From Deltaproteobacteria bacterium (GTDB taxonomy: Bacteria; Desulfobacterota; Deferrisomatia; Deferrisomatales; BM512), in NCBI GenBank assembly GCA_002869005.1, contig PKTU01000145.1, positions 869 to 43,569 on the forward strand: a DNA stretch of 42,701 nucleotides. The letters run 5' to 3'. The notes beneath the pieces were generated by a model. It searched no databases. It had not been told where the DNA came from and worked only from the letters and a program-made list of their open reading frames with translations. Numbering within the stretch: the stretch's first letter is position 1; every line of letters starts with the position of its first letter. Made by a program: the position numbers and the translations under genes. Shown here piece after piece: positions 8,194 through 19,246 of the stretch.

Positions 8194-8571
8194 CTAAAGC
8201 GTAGCGACAAACTCCATAGCCAGGGACGCTCCCTTCGGCAGCGCAGAAACCTCAACCGCCGCGCGCGCCGGGGGATCGTCTCCGAAGAACTACGCGAAGA
8301 CCTCGTTTACCGCCTCAAAATCGCCGAGGTCGGTAAAGTAGATAGTTGCCTTCACCACGTCGCCGATAAAGCCACCCCCAGCCTCGATAATCGCAACACC
8401 GTTTCGGATTATCCTCCGCGCCAGCTCAGCCGCGTCACCCTCGACAAGGGCTCCGGTCGCGGGGAATATCGGCAGCTGCATCGATACCCAGATAAGGCCG
8501 CCCGCCGAGACACCTTGGCTATAGGGGCCGACCGCCGCAGGGGCGCTTTTGGTTTTTATTATCTCGCTCAC
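8194..8571 (-). CDS. ridA: RidA family reactive-intermediate deaminase, interrupted by in-frame TAG
   Basis: RidA hydrolyses reactive enamine/imine intermediates made by PLP enzymes. The frame opens with GTG at 8569-8571 behind AGGAGAG and reads SAPAAVGPYSQGVSAGGLIW, then GDVVKATIYFTDLGDFEAVNEVFA, then a TAG codon at 8290-8292. Past the TAG the same frame continues with FFGDDPPARAAVEVSALPKG and ends at a second TAG (8194-8196). The continuation contains the family motif PPAR, whose Arg binds the substrate carboxylate, so it is clearly the missing C-terminus. Total length including the amber is 125 codons, as expected for RidA. Without readthrough the product lacks the catalytic Arg and should be inactive. 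The residue at the TAG is usually Glu, Lys or Arg in relatives. The gene is last in the gua-gmk-rpoZ-rel operon, ten bases after rel. Confidence 0.8.
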
Positions 8572-8580
8572 GGCTCTCTC

Positions 8581-10704
8581 CTAACTCCGCACCCTGATGA
8601 CGCTTTCAACAGTTTTCAGGTCGCGTACAGCTTTTATTATCTTTTGCAATTTATCGATATCGGGGACAAGGAGCGCGAACTGATACTCGGATTTGCCAGG
8701 CATCAGCGGCTTTACCTGCGCCGAGACCACCTGCACCCCGAACCCAGCAAGCGCGGTGGTTATGTTGGGAAGCATCGTAGCCTTGTCGGTAGCCTGAACC
8801 TTGAGGCGTACGGGATGGGCTGTAGAGTCCTCAAGCCCCCATTCCACATCTATCCTGCGGCTCTCATCGGATCGTTTAAGGTTTGGACAGTTGGCGGCGT
8901 GCACAGTCATGCCGTGACCCCGGGTTATGAACCCAACCACCGGTTCACCGGGCAGCGGGCTGCAACACTTTGCGTAGCGGACCATTACGTCGCCCACCCC
9001 CTTTATCACTATACCCTGCTTCGATTTTTTCTGGGGTGGTTTCCGCTTTGTGGATTCCTCCTGAACCCGCTCAAACTCAGGGTACACCTTCTCAATGATC
9101 TGCCTTGCCTGGACTTTGCCGTAACCAACCGCCTCAAGGACTTCTTCAGCCTTGTTTACTCCGAAGCGGTCGGCCACATCATCTATCAACCCCTCCTTCA
9201 ACGCCTTGGAGAGCGATTTCGATACCTTCCTGAACTCCCTGTCGAGGATATCACGACCCAGGGCTATTGAGCGTTCGCGCTGCTCGTTGCGTATCCACTG
9301 ACGGATGCGGTTTTTTGCCCGAGAGGATTTCGCGAATTCAAGCCAGTCGGCACTGGGGGTCTGGTTCTTGGAGGTGACTATCTCGATACGGTCGCCATTT
9401 TTGAGTTCGGTGCCAAGGGTTACCATCCTGTCGTTGACCTTGGCGCCGACGCAGCGGTTACCCACCTGGCTGTGTATTGCATAAGCGAAATCGATTGGCG
9501 TAGCGCCGCGGGGTAGCTCCATCACCTGCCCGGTCGGCGTGAATACATAGACGACATCCGGGAAGAGGTCCCCCTTGACGTGGTCGACGAACTCGCTGGC
9601 GTCCGCCACCTCCTGATTTGCCTCGACCACCTGCCTGAGCCAACTGAAGACCGAGTCAGCCTTGCCGCCCGCCGCGCCGCGCTCCTTGTAGCGCCAGTGC
9701 GCCGCGATGCCCTCCTCCGCGACTGCGTGCATCTCGCGTGTGCGAATCTGCACCTCCATAGGGATGCCGCGAGGGCCTATAACAGTCGTATGGAGCGACT
9801 GATAGAGGTTCTTCTTCGGAAGGGCGACGTAATCTTTAAAGCGCCCCGGCACAGGCTTCCACCTGGAGTGGACCGCTCCGAGGAGGGCGTAACATTCGGA
9901 GAGCTCGCCGCAGATAATCCTGAACGCAACGCGGTCGTATACCTTATCGAAGGGTATCCCCTGGTCGAGCATCTTCATGTAGATGGAGTAAAGGTGTTTT
10001 ACGCGCCCGTATACCTTTCCATCGACCCGGTTCTCATCGACTATTCCGGTGAGGGTTCCCTTCACCTCCTCGATATACTCCTGCATCTCGCTATGGCCCT
10101 GCTCCTGCTTTGCAGTCAGCTCCGCCCAGACCTCGGGTTCAGTGTATTTAAAGCCCAGGTCCTCAAGCTCGCTCTTCACGCGGTAGATACCCAGGCGGTT
10201 GGCTAGCGGCGCATAGATGTCGAGGGTCTCGCGGGCATACTCCTCGCGTTTTTCCGGGCGGATAAACTCAAGGGTACGCATGTTATGAAGTTGGTCGGCG
10301 AGTTTAATTATTACGACGCGCACATCCCGCGCCATCGAGAGGAGAAGACGCCTGAACTTTTCCGCGTGGTCGGCGGTGGAGGAGGAGTAGCGAATTGAAA
10401 CCACGCGATGGAAGGAGTCGGCGAGGGTTGCGATCTCCTCACCAAACTTATCCTTCACCACTTCAGTGCCGACCTTCTCCATGGCTTCATGGAGGAGACC
10501 TGCTGCGATGGTCTCCTCATCCATGTTCATGTCGGCCAAAATCTCGGATACTTCACAGAGGTGTACCGTGAGGGGGCGGCCTGAGAGGCGCGTGTCCTCG
10601 CCGTGTATCTCAACGGCGAAGTCGTACGCACGCCTTATCAGGTCAATACGCGCGTTTGGGTCGCGCGCCAGAACTTTATCGACAATCGGGTCCAGGGCGC
10701 TCAT
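8581..10704 (-). CDS. RelA/SpoT-family (p)ppGpp synthetase with degraded hydrolase motif
   Basis: The 707-residue protein has the long-RSH layout: HD domain (about 25-190), synthetase domain (about 230-350), TGS (about 390-455, VYVFTPTGQVMELPRGATP), helical and zinc-finger-like region with YAKCCSPLPG, and a C-terminal ACT domain. The synthetase keeps YGRVKHLYSIYMKM, YDRVAFRI and PGRFKDYVALPKKNLYQSLH; the RFKD form is that of bifunctional Rel/SpoT. In the HD domain His48, Asp137 and Asn141 are kept, but HDxxED reads HEAMEK at 72-77, so two metal-site or catalytic acids are altered. Synthesis from ATP and GDP/GTP looks intact, hydrolysis doubtful. GAGGAG precedes the ATG. It lies between rpoZ and ridA, and its stop TAG forms part of the ridA ribosome site. 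Confidence 0.92.
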   Translation of the reverse strand: MSALDPIVDKVLARDPNARIDLIRRAYDFAVEIHGEDTRLSGRPLTVHLCEVSEILADMNMDEETIAAGLLHEAMEKVGTEVVKDKFGEEIATLADSFHRVVSIRYSSSTADHAEKFRRLLLSMARDVRVVIIKLADQLHNMRTLEFIRPEKREEYARETLDIYAPLANRLGIYRVKSELEDLGFKYTEPEVWAELTAKQEQGHSEMQEYIEEVKGTLTGIVDENRVDGKVYGRVKHLYSIYMKMLDQGIPFDKVYDRVAFRIICGELSECYALLGAVHSRWKPVPGRFKDYVALPKKNLYQSLHTTVIGPRGIPMEVQIRTREMHAVAEEGIAAHWRYKERGAAGGKADSVFSWLRQVVEANQEVADASEFVDHVKGDLFPDVVYVFTPTGQVMELPRGATPIDFAYAIHSQVGNRCVGAKVNDRMVTLGTELKNGDRIEIVTSKNQTPSADWLEFAKSSRAKNRIRQWIRNEQRERSIALGRDILDREFRKVSKSLSKALKEGLIDDVADRFGVNKAEEVLEAVGYGKVQARQIIEKVYPEFERVQEESTKRKPPQKKSKQGIVIKGVGDVMVRYAKCCSPLPGEPVVGFITRGHGMTVHAANCPNLKRSDESRRIDVEWGLEDSTAHPVRLKVQATDKATMLPNITTALAGFGVQVVSAQVKPLMPGKSEYQFALLVPDIDKLQKIIKAVRDLKTVESVIRVRS

Positions 10705-10740
10705 TCTGGGCTCCTCGGGGTACGCCGGATTGTCTTTAAA

Positions 10741-10947
10741 CTAGAGGCTGGGGATGGATTTTCGCTCTTTTACGGTAATTTTACCCTCCGCTACTTCACG
10801 AAGCGCGGTTACCACAAACTTGTTTTTGGTCTGCACCATCGCGGGAGCCCCTTTGAGGAGCTGTTTTGCGCGCTGTGCGGCTACCATAGCCAGCGCGAAA
10901 CGATTTGGAATAAGTTCCAGGCAGTCTTCAACCGTTACTCGTGCCAT
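10741..10947 (-). CDS. rpoZ: RNA polymerase omega subunit
   Basis: The 68-residue omega subunit helps assemble and stabilise RNA polymerase through beta'. The conserved opening [21 protein letters not shown] and the following [11 protein letters not shown] and [11 protein letters not shown] are diagnostic. In proteobacteria the N-terminus of omega forms part of a ppGpp site on the polymerase, so its place between gmk and rel ties together GTP supply, alarmone synthesis and target. It starts two bases after the gmk stop and ends 36 bases before rel. Its length is normal for short omega proteins. Confidence 0.95.
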   Translation of the reverse strand: MARVTVEDCLELIPNRFALAMVAAQRAKQLLKGAPAMVQTKNKFVVTALREVAEGKITVKERKSIPSL

Positions 10948-10949
10948 CT

Positions 10950-11546
10950 TTACTCGCTTTCTATTTCCTCGGACCCGTTGGCCCGCAGGCGTTCATTCTC
11001 GATGATCGAAGTGAGCTTTTTAGACGCCTCTTCAAGGTCGTCGTTAACAACTATATAATCATAAAGAGGAGCTTTTTCCAACTCCTGCCTTGCATTCAAT
11101 AGTCTCTTAAGAATTATCTCTTCGTCGTCCTTGTTCCTCAACCTCAGCCTCTTCTCCAACTCCTTAAGTGAAGGAGGCTCGATGAAGATGAATACCGAAC
11201 CGGGTATCTTCTGCTCCTTTAAATTCAGCGCACCGACTACGTCAATATCCAATATGACGTCTTTACCATCGCGCCTCACAGCATCCAGCGAAGCATGTGA
11301 GGTCCCGTAGAGGTTGGAGTGCACCAGCGCCCACTCAGCGAACTCGCCCCTTGCAGCCATCTCCCTGAACTCTTCGACGCCTACGAAGTGGTAGTGGACA
11401 CCGTCAACCTCACCGGCGCGCGGCGCGCGGGTCGTGTGGGATATGGAAAACCCAAGCCCTCCCACGCTCTCTCGCACCCGCTCAATGAGGGTTGACTTTC
11501 CGGCGCCGGAGGGAGCAGAGATGATAAAGAGCAGTCCCTTTGACAT
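10950..11546 (-). CDS. gmk: Guanylate kinase
   Basis: The 198-residue enzyme phosphorylates GMP to GDP using ATP. The P-loop [10 protein letters not shown] lies near residues 10-19, followed by [20 protein letters not shown] (GMP-binding region) and the lid with [16 protein letters not shown] chose the ATG at 11544-11546, which overlaps the guaA stop as TGATG, because guanylate kinases begin here ([14 protein letters not shown]). An upstream in-frame GTG at 11553-11555 would add three residues inside guaA. The overlap means translation is coupled to guaA, so consecutive steps XMP to GMP to GDP are encoded back to back. Confidence 0.95.
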   Translation of the reverse strand: MSKGLLFIISAPSGAGKSTLIERVRESVGGLGFSISHTTRAPRAGEVDGVHYHFVGVEEFREMAARGEFAEWALVHSNLYGTSHASLDAVRRDGKDVILDIDVVGALNLKEQKIPGSVFIFIEPPSLKELEKRLRLRNKDDEEIILKRLLNARQELEKAPLYDYIVVNDDLEEASKKLTSIIENERLRANGSEEIESE

Positions 11547-13102
11547 CACTCCCACTCAATGGTGGCGGGGGGCTTTGAGGAGATATCGTATACCACGCGG
11601 TTGATTCCCCTCACCTCGTTGATTATCCGGTTGGAGATGCGCCCCAGGATATCGTAGGGAATCTTGGACCAATCCGCGGTCATGCCGTCCAGAGAGTTCA
11701 CCGAGCGGACAGCGGCGACGTTTTCATAGGTGCGCTCGTCGCCCATGACACCGACGCTTTTGACTGGCAACAGCACGCAGAGCACCTGCCACACCACGTT
11801 TTGCAAACCACCGGCGGCTATCTCCTCACGGACGATGGCGTCAGCTTCACGCAATATATCCAGCCGCTCCTTGGTGACCTCGCCTATGATGCGTATGGCG
11901 AGCCCTGGCCCCGGAAAGGGGTGCCGCTCAAGTATCTCCTCGACCAGGCCAAGCTCTCGTCCTACTTCACGAACCTCATCCTTGAAGAGCTCTCGTAGGG
12001 GCTCGACCAGCTTAAGGTTCATCTTTTCAGGTAGCCCGCCGACGTTGTGGTGGCTCTTTATGGTAGCCGACGGCCCCTTGAAGGAAACCGACTCTATTAC
12101 GTCGGGATATAGGGTACCCTGCGCGAGGAAGTCGACATCGCCGCCAAGCTTTATTGCTTCCCGTTCGAAGAGGTAGATGAATTCGTTGCCGATTATCTTG
12201 CGCTTGGTCTCCGGGTCCGTCACTCCCGCGAGCTTTTCAAGGAAGAGCTCGGAAGCGTCAACGTGGACCAAGTTCATGTGGTAGTGGTCGCGGAAGGTAC
12301 GGACAACAGCCTGCGCCTCCCCCTTTCTTAGCACCCCGTTGTCGACGAAGATGCATGTAAGCTTGTCCCCCAGCGCCTTGTGCAAAAGCAGCGCTACGAC
12401 CGATGAATCAACGCCGCCGGAGAGCCCGCAGATCACCTTGCCATCGCCGACCTGTTTTTTCACGTCCTCGATAGTTGAGGCGATGAAGGAGCCCATCGTC
12501 CATTTGGGTTCAAGGCCACAGACGTCGAAGAGGAAGTTGTCCAATATCTCACGCCCGCGCGGCGTGTGGACGACCTCTGGGTGAAACTGCACTCCGTAGA
12601 AGGGTTTATCCTCATGGCGCATAGCCGCGAAGGGCGAGTTTTCGGAGGTAGCCGTAACAGAGAAGCCCTCCGGGAGCTTTTCAAGGCGGTCACCGTGGCT
12701 CATCCAGACCGGTGAGTGGTCCTCTGGGCCGAACCCCGCCAGAATCGCCGTCGAATCGGTAACGTCGATATGCGAGAGGCCATATTCGCGCTCGTCGCCA
12801 TGCTCCACGCTGCCGCCTAAGAGGTGGCACATCAGCTGCATTCCGTAGCAGATGCCGAGGACGGGAAGACCAAGGTCAAATATCTCCAGCGGGATTGACG
12901 GCGCGCCTTCGTCATGTACCGAGAAGGGGCTGCCGGAGAGGACTATTCCCCTCGCCCCGAAATCCCTTATAAATTCCATATCGACGTTGCAGGGGTGAAT
13001 CTCACAGTAAACGCGGCTTTCGCGTATGCGGCGCGCGATAAGCTGTGTGTACTGTGACCCGAAGTCGAGGATCAGGACCTTCTCGTCGTGGATGTCGTAC
13101 AT
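11546..13102 (-). CDS. guaA: GMP synthase (glutamine-hydrolysing)
   Basis: The 518-residue enzyme aminates XMP to GMP using glutamine and ATP. The N-terminal class I glutamine amidotransferase domain has [16 protein letters not shown], the nucleophile Cys in [11 protein letters not shown] (near residue 85) and FHPEVVHT with the catalytic His and Glu. The central ATP-pyrophosphatase domain has the P-loop [15 protein letters not shown] near 230, and the C-terminal dimerisation domain ends [12 protein letters not shown], as is standard. The ATG is preceded by TAGGAGAGG, where TAG is the stop codon of guaB, so the two are coupled. Length and motifs are typical. Confidence 0.97.
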   Translation of the reverse strand: MYDIHDEKVLILDFGSQYTQLIARRIRESRVYCEIHPCNVDMEFIRDFGARGIVLSGSPFSVHDEGAPSIPLEIFDLGLPVLGICYGMQLMCHLLGGSVEHGDEREYGLSHIDVTDSTAILAGFGPEDHSPVWMSHGDRLEKLPEGFSVTATSENSPFAAMRHEDKPFYGVQFHPEVVHTPRGREILDNFLFDVCGLEPKWTMGSFIASTIEDVKKQVGDGKVICGLSGGVDSSVVALLLHKALGDKLTCIFVDNGVLRKGEAQAVVRTFRDHYHMNLVHVDASELFLEKLAGVTDPETKRKIIGNEFIYLFEREAIKLGGDVDFLAQGTLYPDVIESVSFKGPSATIKSHHNVGGLPEKMNLKLVEPLRELFKDEVREVGRELGLVEEILERHPFPGPGLAIRIIGEVTKERLDILREADAIVREEIAAGGLQNVVWQVLCVLLPVKSVGVMGDERTYENVAAVRSVNSLDGMTADWSKIPYDILGRISNRIINEVRGINRVVYDISSKPPATIEWE

Positions 13103-13111
13103 TTACCTCTC

Positions 13112-15878
<2,767 letters not shown>

Positions 15879-15880
15879 TA

Positions 15881-16531
15881 TCAATCGACTCCTAAAGCGG
15901 CGAGGCGCACCATATTGGATTTAAGCGCCTGATAGCTATCTTCGGAGAGCCCCGCGCCACGCGCGACGACTTTGGCGAAATCCGATGTTATTAAATCTCC
16001 CGGAGTGTGCGCATCAGTGTTTAGGGCCAGCAGCGCGCCGCTTTTGGCTGCCATCTGCACCACATGTCCGTTTGTAAGGGAGTGGCCCTTTCTGGCGGTT
16101 AGCTCAAGGGTGACTCCGTTCACGGATGCCAGCTGCGCGAGCTCAAGGGGTATAAGACCAGGGTGCGCGAGGATATCGCAACGCCCCTCGATTGCAGCCT
16201 TATTGGTCCCCTCCTCAACCGGCTCTACGGGGGATTCGCCATGTACTACAACTATGCGCGCGCCAAGGTCTCTGGCCTTCTCGATGAGGCCGGGAATCTG
16301 CGCTGGAGGCGCGTGCGTTATCTCAACTCCGGGAATAGCCCTTATGGAGCGCTCGCGATTGTTCTCTCGGCACACCTCGACGATTCTGGGAACTATATAG
16401 TCCAGATTGGAAGCATCGGCGTGGTCGGTCAGCGCAATTCCGGCAAGCCCCTTCATCTGGGCGCGCCTTATCAGCTCCGATGGGACTAGCACCCCGTCGG
16501 AGAATATCGTGTGCGTGTGTAAATCGTACAT
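15881..16531 (-). CDS. PHP-domain metal-dependent phosphoesterase
   Basis: The 216-residue protein starts with MYDLHTHTIFSDGVL, the PHP metal motif HxH, and continues with GIALTDHADASNLD, GVEITHAPP, VVHGES, DILAHPGLI and a final NTDAHTPGDL. All the expected His and Asp ligands of the trinuclear metal centre are present. The short form without extra domains resembles histidinol-phosphatase-like or YcdX-like phosphoesterases. The substrate is unknown. It sits between the nitroreductase gene (18 bases) and the BamB-like gene (overlap or near-overlap), so it belongs to the same operon; this grouping gives no clear functional hint. Confidence 0.85.
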   Translation of the reverse strand: MYDLHTHTIFSDGVLVPSELIRRAQMKGLAGIALTDHADASNLDYIVPRIVEVCRENNRERSIRAIPGVEITHAPPAQIPGLIEKARDLGARIVVVHGESPVEPVEEGTNKAAIEGRCDILAHPGLIPLELAQLASVNGVTLELTARKGHSLTNGHVVQMAAKSGALLALNTDAHTPGDLITSDFAKVVARGAGLSEDSYQALKSNMVRLAALGVD

Positions 16532-16549
16532 TGCTTTAACTTTCAGTCC

Positions 16550-17092
16550 TTAGTAGCTGTTTTTTCTAGCAAATTCCGCCTTGTCCTTACGGGGAGGCAG
16601 ATTTGGTTCCTGGTTGGGATACCCGAGAGGTGTAAGGGCAACGACCTCAACACCCTCCGGTGCGCCGAGGGCAGCTCCCGCCTTTTCACTGTCGAAGAGC
16701 CCCACGCATACTGTTGCGAGCCCCTCGGAGTGGGCGGCAAGCATGAAATTTTGCATCGAAAGCCCGGTATCAAAGAGCGCCCAACCATTGCCGCGAGGGG
16801 TAGCCGGCTCGCCCTTTTTGAAACCGGCGCGGTTCAACTTAGCGCAAAAAGCCACCACCAAAGGCGCTCCAACCATCGCCTTGTAGGCGGGGTTGGTCTC
16901 CGGCAATGTCGCTTGCAGCGCCAATTTTTTAGCCGGGTCATCTATGACAACGACCTCAACGCATTGAGAGTGCGCCCAGCTTGGAGCCCACTGCGCCGCT
17001 TCTATTATGCGGTCGAGAACGTCGGAGGGAACGGCGGTCTCTTTGTAGCGTCTAATGGAGCGGCGCTCTTTGATGGCCTCGTAAAGTTCCAT
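16550..17092 (-). CDS. Nitroreductase-family flavoprotein
   Basis: The 180-residue protein is an FMN-dependent nitroreductase-like oxidoreductase. It starts ELYEAIKERRSIRRYKETAVP, which contains the FMN phosphate-binding Arg cluster, then has APSWAHSQCVEVVVIDD, AALDTGLSMQNFMLAAHSEGL-type dimer and FMN contacts, and ends TPLGYPNQEPNLPPRK. It probably acts as a cytoplasmic dimer using NAD(P)H. The natural substrate cannot be told from sequence. It is the first gene of a three-gene unit with the PHP phosphoesterase and the BamB-like lipoprotein. Confidence 0.85.
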   Translation of the reverse strand: MELYEAIKERRSIRRYKETAVPSDVLDRIIEAAQWAPSWAHSQCVEVVVIDDPAKKLALQATLPETNPAYKAMVGAPLVVAFCAKLNRAGFKKGEPATPRGNGWALFDTGLSMQNFMLAAHSEGLATVCVGLFDSEKAGAALGAPEGVEVVALTPLGYPNQEPNLPPRKDKAEFARKNSY

Positions 17093-17146
17093 AACTCAAA
17101 CCTTTCCCTGAATGTGCCCAGAACTCCAGACTTTCAGTAAACTTAA

Positions 17147-17152
17147 ATTTTA
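17147..17152 (-). promoter_or_regulatory. Predicted extended -10 element for the nitroreductase operon
   Basis: In the 89 bp gap, the minus strand has TGT followed by TAAAAT, an extended -10 matching five of six consensus bases. No clear -35 is seen 17 bases upstream, which extended -10 promoters tolerate. Transcription would start near 17140, about 48 bases before the ATG. Confidence 0.4.
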
Positions 17153-17181
17153 ACACGCTAAGGTTTTGAGGGGTACATATT

Positions 17182-17979
17182 TCAACCCCTGGCCCGTCGT
17201 TGCCTCGCGGCCTCGAAGAGAATCACGCTGGTTGCCGTGGCGACGTTCAAGGACTCAACCGCGCCCTCCATGGGAATGGTGATGAAGCCGTCGACAAGGG
17301 TCTCCCACGCGGGGTCGAGGCCCGCCGCCTCCTGCCCCATGATGAGGGCGAAGGGAGCTGCAAGGTCGCGTTCTTCGGGGAGGGAGCCCCCCTCACCCGC
17401 GGTAGCGTATATCGGCCTTTTAAGCTCTTTTTTCAGCCACTCCCTGGAGCCCGCCCGCAAAACCGGCAGCCTCAAGAGCGCTCCCGCCGAGGCCCTAAGT
17501 GCCTTCGGGTTTCCAGCGTCTACGGAGTCCGCAGTGAGAATAATGGCCCCAGCCCCTGCTGCGAGAGCGGAGCGGGCAATGGTGCCCAAGTTGCCCGGAT
17601 CGCGAAGTTTATCGAGGATTACGAGGGGCTTTGCGCCTTCCAACAAGCCGGCATCATCAAATAATGGCGGCTCGATTACGACTCCGACTCCCTGCGGGGA
17701 CTGGGTATCGGAGACCTGCCTCATCGCCCCCTTTGAGAGTATCCACGTCTCTGACGCGCCCTCACGGATATCGCTACGCAGCTTTTCATGGCGCTCTCCG
17801 GTGAAGTCCTCCGCGAAAAAAGCTGTGCGGATCTTCACCCCACTTGCCACGACCTCCTCGACGAGGCGTACCCCCTCCGCTATCCATACACCCTCGCTTC
17901 GACGCACTTTGGGGTCGGAAAGCAACCTTTTTAGATATTTCACCCGCGCATTGGATGGCGCGAGGGGTGACTCCGTCAT
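17182..17979 (-). CDS. SpoU/TrmH-family RNA 2'-O-methyltransferase
   Basis: The 265-residue protein has an N-terminal substrate-binding domain (NARVKYLKRLLSDPKVRRSEG, IAEGVRLVEEV), followed by the SPOUT knot: VILDKLRDPGNLGTIARSA near 128-146, ALIMGQEAAGLD and the C-terminal IPMEGAVESLNVATATSVILF. It resembles the RlmB/TsnR/YsgA-like rRNA 2'-O-methyltransferases; the target nucleotide is unknown. I start it at the ATG at 17977-17979, which overlaps the queH stop as TAATG and follows GAAGG. The frame is open further upstream but that part lies inside queH and lacks family similarity. It is the second SPOUT enzyme of three in the first half of the window. A weak hairpin surrounds its stop codon. 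Confidence 0.88.
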   Translation of the reverse strand: MTESPLAPSNARVKYLKRLLSDPKVRRSEGVWIAEGVRLVEEVVASGVKIRTAFFAEDFTGERHEKLRSDIREGASETWILSKGAMRQVSDTQSPQGVGVVIEPPLFDDAGLLEGAKPLVILDKLRDPGNLGTIARSALAAGAGAIILTADSVDAGNPKALRASAGALLRLPVLRAGSREWLKKELKRPIYATAGEGGSLPEERDLAAPFALIMGQEAAGLDPAWETLVDGFITIPMEGAVESLNVATATSVILFEAARQRRARG

Positions 17980-18527
17980 TATCCGCTTCCCTTCACCGCT
18001 CTTGGGCGAAAGCGCTCCACCTCGCTGTAGAGGCAACCGCAGTAATCCTGTCTGTACATACCTAGCTCACGCGACCTCTCAACCCCCTCATCCCAATTAT
18101 CCCGCCAGTCGCGGTAGATAAAGGGTATGTCAAGCTCCTCCGCGACGCTCTCACCGGCCTCTCTGACCGCCTCGTGGTTCTGGTAGCGGGAGTATAGGAG
18201 CGTCGTGCTGAAGCCGTCAAAGCGCCCCTTTTTGGCTCGTTTCGCGGTCTCGAAGAGGCGCATACGGTAGCATAAACGGCAGCGCCGCTCCTCGCGGTAG
18301 GCAACTTCACGGAGCCATCCGCGAACTTCATACTCAGGCGCTGGCAGCTCTCTTACACCGGCACGGTCAAGATGTTCACTCAGAGCACTCCGCCTGGCCT
18401 CCCACTCGCGATAGGGGTGGATGTTCGGGTTGTAATAAAATGCGAACGCTTCTATACCCTCCTCGCCGAGTATTCGCAAGGGGGCGATTGAACATGGTCC
18501 GCAGCAGGCGTGCAAGAGGAGCTTCAC
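17979..18527 (-). CDS. queH: Epoxyqueuosine reductase QueH
   Basis: QueH (formerly DUF208) reduces epoxyqueuosine in tRNA to queuosine, the last step of Q biosynthesis, replacing the cobalamin enzyme QueG. The diagnostic cysteine motifs are all visible: LLHACCGPC at the N-terminus, RRCRLCYRMR mid-protein, and a C-terminal YCGCLYSE. QueH is a metalloprotein with an Fe-S cluster and an extra iron. FYYNPNIHPYREWEAR and FSTTLLYSRYQNH are also typical. I prefer the GTG at 18525-18527 (182 residues), since family members start VKLLLH and GGAG lies nine bases upstream; a TTG at 18542 would add five residues. It overlaps the SpoU gene by one base and diverges from trmH. Confidence 0.92.
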   Translation of the reverse strand: MKLLLHACCGPCSIAPLRILGEEGIEAFAFYYNPNIHPYREWEARRSALSEHLDRAGVRELPAPEYEVRGWLREVAYREERRCRLCYRMRLFETAKRAKKGRFDGFSTTLLYSRYQNHEAVREAGESVAEELDIPFIYRDWRDNWDEGVERSRELGMYRQDYCGCLYSEVERFRPRAVKGSG

Positions 18528-18568
18528 TTTATTTTTCTCCAAACTTTCGCTTCAAAGCCAATCTCTGC

Positions 18569-18574
18569 TATCTT
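18569..18574 (+). promoter_or_regulatory. Possible extended -10 element placing trmH start at +1
   Basis: TGC followed by TATCTT ends seven bases before the trmH ATG. The usual distance from -10 to the transcription start would put +1 on or next to the A of ATG. No Shine-Dalgarno is present before the ATG, which together suggests a leaderless mRNA. No good -35 is visible. Confidence 0.35.
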
Positions 18575-18580
18575 CCACCG

Positions 18581-19246
18581 ATGGAAACCTTAAAGGACAT
18601 CCTCACCGGCATGATGACGCCTCGGCGCATGGAGCGGCTTATAGCCGTCCTTGAGGGGCGCTTGAAAACGTTGCGCCTGGTGGTTGAAAACCTGCACGAC
18701 CCCCACAATATGTCTGCGGTGGTACGTTCCTGCGAAGCCTTTGGCGTCCAGCATCTACACGTCGTAGACTCCAAGGGCGAATTCAAGCTGAGCCGAGGTA
18801 TAAGAAAGGGGAGCCACAAATGGCTCGATATCCACTACTACGACTCCTTCGCCCCCTGCGCAGAGGAGCTCAGGGAAGCGGGTTTCGACCTTTACGCCGC
18901 CTTGTTGACCGATGACGCGGTAGCGCTTGAAGAGGTTCCGTCAACCCGACCCGTCGCCCTTGTCCTTGGAAACGAGCACGCCGGCGTAAGCGAGGAGGCG
19001 CAAAGACTCTGCGATGGAGCCTATACAATCCCGATGTACGGCTTCGTCCAGTCCTTCAACATCTCCGTGGCGGCGGCAATAAGCCTCTACTCACTCGGCA
19101 CCCGCATGAGGAGCGAGCTAGGTGAAGGGGCCCTGCTAACACCCTCAGAGGGCTCAGCCCTCCTTGAGAGGTGGATACCAAAAGCCTCCCCCCACGCTAA
19201 GAAGATAGCCGAGATCCTTGCGCGGGGCAAAATCAGGGCTGAATAA
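18581..19246 (+). CDS. trmH: tRNA (guanosine-2'-O)-methyltransferase TrmH
   Basis: The 221-residue protein matches TrmH, which methylates Gm18 in the D-loop of tRNA. The N-terminal TPRRMERLIAVLEGR and LRLVVENLHDPHNMSAVVRS are typical, with Asn and Arg of SPOUT motif 1. Motif 2 is LVLGNEHAGVSEEA and motif 3 PMYGFVQSFNISVAAAISLY. The C-terminal basic tail is where TrmH contacts tRNA. The frame is open upstream, but the ATG at 18581 is where family similarity begins; the segment before it overlaps queH. There is no ribosome-binding site, so the mRNA may be leaderless. The 3' end overlaps the convergent lpxK by 14 bases. Confidence 0.9.
   Translation: METLKDILTGMMTPRRMERLIAVLEGRLKTLRLVVENLHDPHNMSAVVRSCEAFGVQHLHVVDSKGEFKLSRGIRKGSHKWLDIHYYDSFAPCAEELREAGFDLYAALLTDDAVALEEVPSTRPVALVLGNEHAGVSEEAQRLCDGAYTIPMYGFVQSFNISVAAAISLYSLGTRMRSELGEGALLTPSEGSALLERWIPKASPHAKKIAEILARGKIRAE

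Noticed and set aside
17169-17190. Terminator at the end of the SpoU gene
   Set aside because: AGGGGT and ACCCCT pair around the stop codon, but there is no T-run after the hairpin on the minus strand and the stem is only six pairs.
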